From the NCBI GenBank assembly GCA_052084925.1, contig JBQDEV010000012.1, forward strand, positions 1 to 64,000: DNA of 64,000 bases, given 5' to 3'. Each line of letters starts with the position of its first letter. The stretch's first letter is position 1. A program made the position numbers and the translations under genes. The stretch is from CmP2 sp052084925. Its GTDB lineage: Bacteria > Actinomycetota > Actinomycetes > Actinomycetales > Micrococcaceae. Shown piece after piece: positions 59,206 to 64,000 of this stretch. The notes beneath the pieces were generated by a model that saw nothing but the letters and a program-made list of their open reading frames with translations, searched no databases and was not told the DNA's origin.

Positions 59206-59299
59206 GTAAGACTCCTGTGGGATTGATCTTCTTGGTTCCATGGCCGTCGTCCTGGGATCAACGACCATTCTGGCGACCGGACTGCCGATCACCATGATG

Positions 59300-59373
59300 T
59301 CGGGGTGACAGGATTTGAACCTGCGGCCTCACGCTCCCAAAGCGCGCGCTCTACCAAGCTGAGCTACACCCCG
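59300..59373 (-). tRNA. tRNA-Pro (anticodon TGG)
   Basis: On the minus strand the acceptor stem CGGGGTG pairs with CACCCCG, the T arm contains GGTTCAAATCC, and the anticodon stem around loop TTTGGGA gives anticodon TGG. The discriminator is A. Confidence 0.95.
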
Positions 59374-59546
59374 TCCGAGGCGGTCCTACGCTGAAACAGT
59401 TGCGGTGGCACGCTCATGGCTCAGACAGACCAAGCGGCCCGCGCGAACACCGGCCATCGAATATTCTACGCATAGTTCAACAAGATTTCGCATTTTGCGG
59501 ATCTTTGCGCTTGTCGGGTATGCTCAATTCCGCTGCATGCAGCTAC

Positions 59547-59620
59547 GGGGATGTAGCTCAATGGTAGAGCCCCAGTCTTCCAAACTGGTGGTGCGGGTTC
59601 GATTCCCGTCATCCCCTCCA
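59547..59620 (+). tRNA. tRNA-Gly (anticodon TCC), CCA encoded
   Basis: The acceptor stem GGGGATG pairs with CATCCCC, the T arm has GGTTCGATTCC and the anticodon loop CTTCCAA gives TCC. The discriminator T at 59617 is followed by an encoded CCA (59618-59620), unlike the other tRNA genes in this window. Confidence 0.95.
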
Positions 59621-59635
59621 CTGTGAATTACCACG

Positions 59636-59661
59636 TCAGGCCGGGATTTTTCCCGGCCTGA
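59636..59661 (+). terminator. Terminator of tRNA-Gly(TCC)
   Basis: A perfect 11-bp stem (TCAGGCCGGGA and complement) with a TTTT loop starts 16 bases after the tRNA and is followed by GTCGTTTCTGT. Confidence 0.8.
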
Positions 59662-59953
59662 GTCGTTTCTGTGTGCACTCAGCGGAACTCATCAATCGCA
59701 ATCAGAATTGCCGCAGACTGTCTCTCGTCAGGTTCAACTCGCTCGTGCCACTTTCGGGACGCCCCATTGCGGAATCCGCCTCGACGGCACGTTATCAACG
59801 AGCGAGAAGTGGATTCACAAGTCTCACGACGGTTCGTCCTCGCTACCGCGTCAGTCCCGGCAGATTTCGCTCACCCGCCGGGGACTCACCATGGCAAGGA
59901 AGTCTCTACGCGGCCTCGCCGACCTGTGACACGGCGGACTCGGATTCCCGACG
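59662..59953. other. Intergenic stretch after tRNA-Gly
   Basis: I see no gene with convincing coding character. A short plus-strand frame beginning MARKSLRGLADL ends at 59929, in phase with the small frame at 59954, so the two could be pieces of one broken gene. Confidence 0.35.
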
Positions 59954-60217
59954 ATGGATGTCCGCGCACCGGGGAACGGTGGCTTCCACCAGGAGCTGCA
60001 GGGCGTGATCACCTCTTGGGACCGCCACGATCCGACCAGCTCCTCCAGCTTCACTTCCCCAAAGACGCAGGGTTTCGTGGACGTCCCCGCGACGAAGGTG
60101 TTCCATCGGGAGAACGAGTGGATGCGATCCACCGGCATCTCCACTTGCTGGGAGAAGAGCATTTTCGACCATGACGTTCGCAATTGGACCGGGGAGTACG
60201 GTCCGCTCACTCCCTGA
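59954..60217 (+). CDS. Possible small gene or gene remnant of unknown function
   Basis: An 87-codon frame with G or C in most third positions and a composition like a real protein (ITSWDRHDP, FVDVPATKVFHRENEW, STCWEKSIFDHDVRNW), but no family that I recognise. There is no good ribosome site before the ATG. A TGA 8 codons upstream separates it from an in-phase stretch beginning MARKSLRGLADL. It may therefore be the remainder of a longer gene. It is convergent with lipA, 10 bases apart. Confidence 0.4.
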   Translation: MDVRAPGNGGFHQELQGVITSWDRHDPTSSSSFTSPKTQGFVDVPATKVFHRENEWMRSTGISTCWEKSIFDHDVRNWTGEYGPLTP

Positions 60218-60227
60218 GTGCTGGCGT

Positions 60228-61397
60228 TCAGCAGCCGCAGCCACCCGATCCGGAGCCTCCGCCGCAGCAACCGCCGCCACCACCGGCGGGGGCTCCAACA
60301 GGGCTCAGAGGCAGGGAGGCCCGGCCCTGCTGAGCAGATGCGACAGGGACGTCCCCCGAGGCGTCGTCGTCGTCCTTGCGGAATCGGTTGAACACCGACT
60401 CGGCTTCCTGACGCGCCGAGCCCTGAGCCGCGAATTCAGCCAGAGAAGTCAGGTGAGACGGGACCTCACGGCCCAGGGACTGCATCGCCTCGACCCAGAG
60501 CTTGCCCGAACGGTAGGAGGATCGCACCAGTGGACCCGACATGCAGGCCGCGATTCCCATCCCCTTGGCGACATCGCGCAGACGAAGGAATTCCTGGGGC
60601 TTGACCCAACGATCCACCGGATGATGCAGCGGCGAGGGACGCAGGTACTGGGTGACGGTGAGGATATGCACCCCGGCATCGGCCAGATCCCGCATGGTGG
60701 ACTCGATCTCCTCGGTGGTCTCCCCCATGCCGAGGATGAGGTTCGACTTCGTGATCAGTCCCGCGTCGCGCGCCTTGGAGATGGCGTACAGCGATTTGTC
60801 GTAGGAGAACGCCGGGCGGATGGTCTTCATCAGCCGAGGCACGGTCTCCAGGTTGTGCGCGAACACCTCCGGGCGGGCCTCGAACACGGTCTCCAGCGGG
60901 GCGTCGCCGCCGCGGAAATCATCGACCAGCAGCTCGACGCCGGTGCCGGGAGTGCGCTCGTGGATGGCGCGGCAGGTCTCGGCGTAGAGCCAGGAGGCTC
61001 CGTCTTCCAGATCGTCACGTGCTACGCCGGTCACCGTGACGTAGCGCAGGCCCAGCTGCTCGACCGAGTCGGCCACGCGGTAGGGCTCCTCCTGGTCGTA
61101 CTCCCCCGGTTTGCCGGTGGCAATGTCACAGAACCCGCAGCGACGGGTGCACACGGCGCCGCCGATAAGGAAGGACGCCTCGCGGTCTTCCCAGCACTCG
61201 TAGATATTGGGGCAGTTCGCCTCAGCACAGACTGTGTTCAGTGAGGTTTTGCGCACCTGCTCGCGCATGTTCTGGTACTCGGGACCCACGGTGGCGCGGG
61301 TCTTGAGCCATTCGGGACGTTCCTCACGGGGCACCTGGGAGTTACGCGCTTCAATGCGCAGCAGCTTGCGGCCCTCGACCTTGGGAAGTGTTGACAC
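60228..61397 (-). CDS. lipA: Lipoyl synthase with Cys/Gly-rich C-terminal tail
   Basis: A 389-residue radical SAM enzyme that inserts two sulfurs into octanoyl groups. The auxiliary cluster cysteines are in CAEANCPNIYEC (CX4CX5C), the radical SAM cluster in CTRRCGFC (CX3CX2C) and the C-terminal cluster-ligating serine region in VRSSYRSG near residue 300. The last 25 residues are a Gly/Ser stretch with four extra cysteines (Cys377, 378, 387 and 389), not found in usual LipA. It lies 13 bases after lipB. Confidence 0.94.
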   Translation of the reverse strand: MSTLPKVEGRKLLRIEARNSQVPREERPEWLKTRATVGPEYQNMREQVRKTSLNTVCAEANCPNIYECWEDREASFLIGGAVCTRRCGFCDIATGKPGEYDQEEPYRVADSVEQLGLRYVTVTGVARDDLEDGASWLYAETCRAIHERTPGTGVELLVDDFRGGDAPLETVFEARPEVFAHNLETVPRLMKTIRPAFSYDKSLYAISKARDAGLITKSNLILGMGETTEEIESTMRDLADAGVHILTVTQYLRPSPLHHPVDRWVKPQEFLRLRDVAKGMGIAACMSGPLVRSSYRSGKLWVEAMQSLGREVPSHLTSLAEFAAQGSARQEAESVFNRFRKDDDDASGDVPVASAQQGRASLPLSPVGAPAGGGGGCCGGGSGSGGCGC

Positions 61398-61410
61398 GTC
61401 GGTTGCTCCT

Positions 61411-62094
61411 CTATCGGATGCTGGATGCCGGAAGTTTCTCGGTGCTGGTATCGGCCCCGGTGCCGCGGGCGAGCAGCGGGGCCAACCGATGTTGTAGCGC
61501 GGTCGTCAGTGGCTCGACCAGCTCCTGTAGCGAAGTCTCAACGCCCTCGCTGGCCAGGGAAGTGACGGTGGCGTCGTCGATGCCGCACGGCACGATGCCG
61601 GAGAAGGCCGAGCTGAAGTCGGTATTCACATTCAGGGAGATCCCGTGCAGGGTGGCGGCGCGACTGATCTTCAGTCCGATGGCGCTGATCTTGCGGTCGG
61701 GGTTACGCAACCAGACGCCGGCTCGTCCGTCGATGCGCACGACGTCGAGACCGCAGTGGTTGCGCAGGGTATCGAGCACGGACCCTTCGACGGCGCGGAT
61801 GTAGGCATGGAGGTCGACCGGCTCTGTGAGCTTCACAATCGGGTAGACCACCAGCTGACCGGGACCGTGCCACGTGATGGACCCGGCACGATCGGTTTCC
61901 ACGATCGGCAGGCTGGTGTCCGTGATATCACGGGGACGAGTATGTCGACCCGCCGTGTAGGTGGAGGTGGATTCGAAGACCAGAAACGTATCCGGCTCCG
62001 TTCCCTCCGCCACGGCGGCATGGATGGATCGTTGCCGGACATCGGCATCCTGATATGCCGTGAGCCCACGGTCCAAGAGATTCAGCACTCGCAC
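61411..62094 (-). CDS. lipB: Octanoyltransferase LipB
   Basis: A 227-residue lipoyl/octanoyl transferase. TDRAGSITWHGPGQLVVYPI (near residue 70) and the Lys-containing ISAIGLKISRAATLHG precede the catalytic cysteine in GIVPCGIDDATVTSL. It moves octanoyl groups from acyl carrier protein to the E2 domains that LipA then thiolates. The start is GTG at 62094. Confidence 0.94.
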   Translation of the reverse strand: MRVLNLLDRGLTAYQDADVRQRSIHAAVAEGTEPDTFLVFESTSTYTAGRHTRPRDITDTSLPIVETDRAGSITWHGPGQLVVYPIVKLTEPVDLHAYIRAVEGSVLDTLRNHCGLDVVRIDGRAGVWLRNPDRKISAIGLKISRAATLHGISLNVNTDFSSAFSGIVPCGIDDATVTSLASEGVETSLQELVEPLTTALQHRLAPLLARGTGADTSTEKLPASSIR

Positions 62095-62168
62095 GCCTTC
62101 AGCCTAACGCGCCGACGGCGGCAGGGGCACCGCTGATGTCCCGATGTGACTCGGTGTCATCCCCCGAG

Positions 62169-63059
62169 TCAGTGCTGGCACACCGTGCACCGGTAGAGCT
62201 TGCGCTGGGCCATGGCGGAGACGACGATCGATGCGTTGCCGCACACCCGGCAGTCCAAGCCCTGACGCTGGTAGACGTAGTAGGCGTGCTCGGGCCAGGC
62301 TTCGCCGAGCGCGATGCCGGGACGGTGTTGGGGATCCGTGGTGATGATACGGCCGTGCTCGACCCCGAGGCCCATGAGGTAGGCCTCGTCATCCCACAGC
62401 TCCCGCAGGGTGGCCTCGTCCACGTCTCGCGCCGGACGATACGGATCGATCCCGGCACGGAACAATCCTTCGGCACGGTAGATGTTCCCGATGCCAGCCA
62501 CCCGGGACTGTTCCATGAGCACGGCGCCGATCGCGGTGCGCGTGGTGGCGCAATGGTCCAGGAACTGCTCGGGATCAGCCTGGGGCCGGAGCGGATCCGG
62601 CCCCATGGTCGCGATGGTGGCAGCCATCTCCGCCGGGGTCTGGACCCGGCACACACTGGCCCCGATCAGGTCCGCCCAGCCGTGCTCGGTCACCAGCCGC
62701 ACCCGGGTCGTCGGGCGAGGCTGCGGCGGTCCGGTGTAGGCGGCGCCGTCGTCGTCGCGCGCGATCTCCTGTTCCCCGATCTTCCGGGGTGCGCCGAGTG
62801 AGGAGGCCGCGGTGAAGGTCTCATCTCCGCCCAGGGTCCAGGCCCCGTACATCCCCAGATGCACGTTGAGAATCAGTTCGTGTTCGAACTCGAGGAAGAA
62901 ATGTTTGCCGTGGGCACGTGCCGCGACCGGGGTGTGCCCGTCCAGAAGCGCAGCACCGTCGGCGAAGCGGCCCTGGGGCGAGCTCACCCGCAACCGGTGC
63001 CCCACGAAGGTGTCGGTGAACTGACGCGCGACACGGTGAATCGTGTGCCCCTCGGGCAT
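62169..63059 (-). CDS. Fpg/Nei-family DNA glycosylase (endonuclease VIII-like)
   Basis: A 296-residue base-excision repair glycosylase. MPEGHTIHRVA supplies the catalytic N-terminal Pro after Met removal and Glu3. The beta-elimination Lys is in RAHGKHFFLEF, the helix-two-turn-helix in GIGNIYRAEGLF, and a C-terminal zinc finger CRVCGNA...CTVCQ closes the protein. The MPEGHT start indicates the actinobacterial Nei type. ATG 63059 shares a base with the rpiB stop (TAATG). Confidence 0.93.
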   Translation of the reverse strand: MPEGHTIHRVARQFTDTFVGHRLRVSSPQGRFADGAALLDGHTPVAARAHGKHFFLEFEHELILNVHLGMYGAWTLGGDETFTAASSLGAPRKIGEQEIARDDDGAAYTGPPQPRPTTRVRLVTEHGWADLIGASVCRVQTPAEMAATIATMGPDPLRPQADPEQFLDHCATTRTAIGAVLMEQSRVAGIGNIYRAEGLFRAGIDPYRPARDVDEATLRELWDDEAYLMGLGVEHGRIITTDPQHRPGIALGEAWPEHAYYVYQRQGLDCRVCGNASIVVSAMAQRKLYRCTVCQH

Positions 63060-63562
63060 TATTTCTCGATTCCGTCTGTTCCCAGCTCGTGCCCCGAGAT
63101 CGCACCAGTGCGCTCATACTCGTGCATCTGCTCAATACGGCGGGTGTGACGCTCCTCCCCCGACCAGGAGGCGGTGAGGAACGCGGTGATGATCTCGAGA
63201 GCGTCCTCGGGGGTGTGCTGTCGGCCCCCCACGGCCACGACCTGCGCATTGTTGTGCTCCCGCGCCAACTGTGCGGTGCCGACCGACCACGCCAGGGCGG
63301 CACGGATGCCTTCCACCGTGTTCGCGGCCATCTGCTCGCCGTTGCCGGACCCGCCCAGCACAATGCCCAGCGAGTCGGAGCCTGCGTCGCGCTCGATCTT
63401 CACGGCCAGGGCCGCATTGATGCAGAACGAAGGGTAATCATCCAGCGCGTCGTACTCCTGTGGCCCGTGATCGACCATCTCGTAGCCGGCATCATGGAGC
63501 TGCTCGATGAGGTAACGGCTGAGGTCGAGCCCGGCATGATCAGTGGCGATATGTACGCGCAC
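63059..63562 (-). CDS. rpiB: Ribose-5-phosphate isomerase B
   Basis: A 167-residue RpiB (VRVHIATDHAGLDLSRYLI at the start). The LGGSGNGEQMAAN loop (near residue 72) carries the Glu that acts as base in the actinobacterial subtype, which lacks the catalytic Cys found in other RpiB. GTG 63562 has AAGGAG 7 bases upstream. The C-terminus is slightly extended. Confidence 0.93.
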   Translation of the reverse strand: MRVHIATDHAGLDLSRYLIEQLHDAGYEMVDHGPQEYDALDDYPSFCINAALAVKIERDAGSDSLGIVLGGSGNGEQMAANTVEGIRAALAWSVGTAQLAREHNNAQVVAVGGRQHTPEDALEIITAFLTASWSGEERHTRRIEQMHEYERTGAISGHELGTDGIEK

Positions 63563-63658
63563 GGAGGTCTCCTTCGCTGTGGGTTGGGTCACGCTCTGCA
63601 GTGGTTTGCGTTTAGAGTGGACTGTTATACCCCAGCGTAGCGACTCCCAGGAGGACAT

Positions 63659-64000
63659 GTGTCTGCAACCCAGCCCGCGTCATCGGCCCTGAACATCACC
63701 CGCGAGGAGGCGGCCACCCGCGCCGCCGCCATCTCGGTCGACAGTTATCGGGTCGAGCTTGATCTCACCGGTTCGCAGGACACGTTCGGGTCCACCACCA
63801 CCGTGCGCTTCACCGCTGGGGAGGACGCCCTGGGCACTTCGACCTTCATTGACTTCGTCTCCGCTGAGATCACCTCGGTGCTGCTCAACGGTGAAGAGCT
63901 GGGCGCCGAGGCCTCCGACGGCGTACGCATCACCGTCGGCCCGCTGGCCGCCGAGAACGAGCTGATCATCGCCGGGCGCGGGCTTTACATGAATACCGGC
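63659..64000 (+). CDS. pepN: Aminopeptidase N, N-terminal part (cut by window end)
   Basis: The first 114 codons of an M1 aminopeptidase. NITREEAATRAAAISVDSY and LDLTGSQDTFGSTTTVRF are typical of the N-terminal beta domain of actinobacterial PepN, and GRGLYMNTG at the edge is a family signature. The zinc site HExxH would lie beyond the window. GTG 63659 has AGGAGGAC just upstream. It is divergent from rpiB. Confidence 0.88.
   Translation, partial: MSATQPASSALNITREEAATRAAAISVDSYRVELDLTGSQDTFGSTTTVRFTAGEDALGTSTFIDFVSAEITSVLLNGEELGAEASDGVRITVGPLAAENELIIAGRGLYMNTG

Overview
The window is a chromosomal segment of a high-GC Gram-positive bacterium, almost certainly an actinobacterium of the order Micrococcales (family not resolved). 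The evidence is two mycothiol-type enzymes, an actinobacterial translational T-box in front of ileS, a DtxR/IdeR-type iron box, many GTG/TTG starts, and conserved actinobacterial gene order (tig-clpP1-clpP2-clpX-valS; ileS-folC-DUF4233-ndk; rne-rplU-rpmA-obgE-proB-proA-nadD-rsfS). Most of the sequence is core genome. There is no CRISPR array, prophage or insertion sequence. One assembly gap (10 N at 19532-19541) interrupts it.

Layout. 38-3362: tRNA-Gly, zapE, a sulfurtransferase/SufE pair and a small secreted two-cysteine peptide. 3584-13331 reads leftward: DUF6504, dnaE2, an AMIN-like lipoprotein, thrS, a HIT protein, pgsA, a GPP34 (GOLPH3-like) gene and then a small low-GC module of two unknown genes. 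13519-19382: S9 peptidase, ACR3-like transporter, SRAP repair protein, and a mycothiol-dependent formaldehyde dehydrogenase with its metallo-hydrolase partner. 19383-19661 is the damaged assembly region. 19662-24808: thioesterase and the nrdHIEF class Ib ribonucleotide reductase operon. 25244-28298: iron-siderophore importer (two permeases and an ATPase) behind an iron box. 28309-30805: HAD phosphatase and a DUF1846 protein. 31113-42369 reads leftward: rne, rplU, rpmA, obgE, proB, proA, a small membrane protein, nadD, a tail-anchored protein, rsfS, a histidine phosphatase and tRNA-Ala. 42800-50961: VKOR, ndk, DUF4233, folC, ileS with T-box, a membrane protein and an SDR. 51082-59205: valS, a nitroreductase-like DsbA protein, clpX, clpP2, clpP1, tig. 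59300-64000: tRNA-Pro, tRNA-Gly, lipA, lipB, a Nei-type glycosylase, rpiB and the start of pepN.

The most unusual locus is 3584-5971. The gene after pgsA (phosphatidylinositol-phosphate synthase) is not the PIM acyltransferase known from mycobacteria but a GPP34 protein, whose eukaryotic relative GOLPH3 binds phosphatidylinositol-4-phosphate. The last 70 bases of the GPP34 gene are repeated in the same orientation about 1 kb downstream. The terminal 29 bases are identical, and the repeats bracket two short genes of lower GC. This looks like a cassette inserted at, and rebuilding, the 3' end of GPP34. Other oddities are a four-cysteine Gly-rich tail on LipA, a long Lys/Ala/Pro tail on trigger factor, an Rv2466c-like protein lacking its second active-site cysteine, and a DUF6504-dnaE2 pair without an adjacent imuB.
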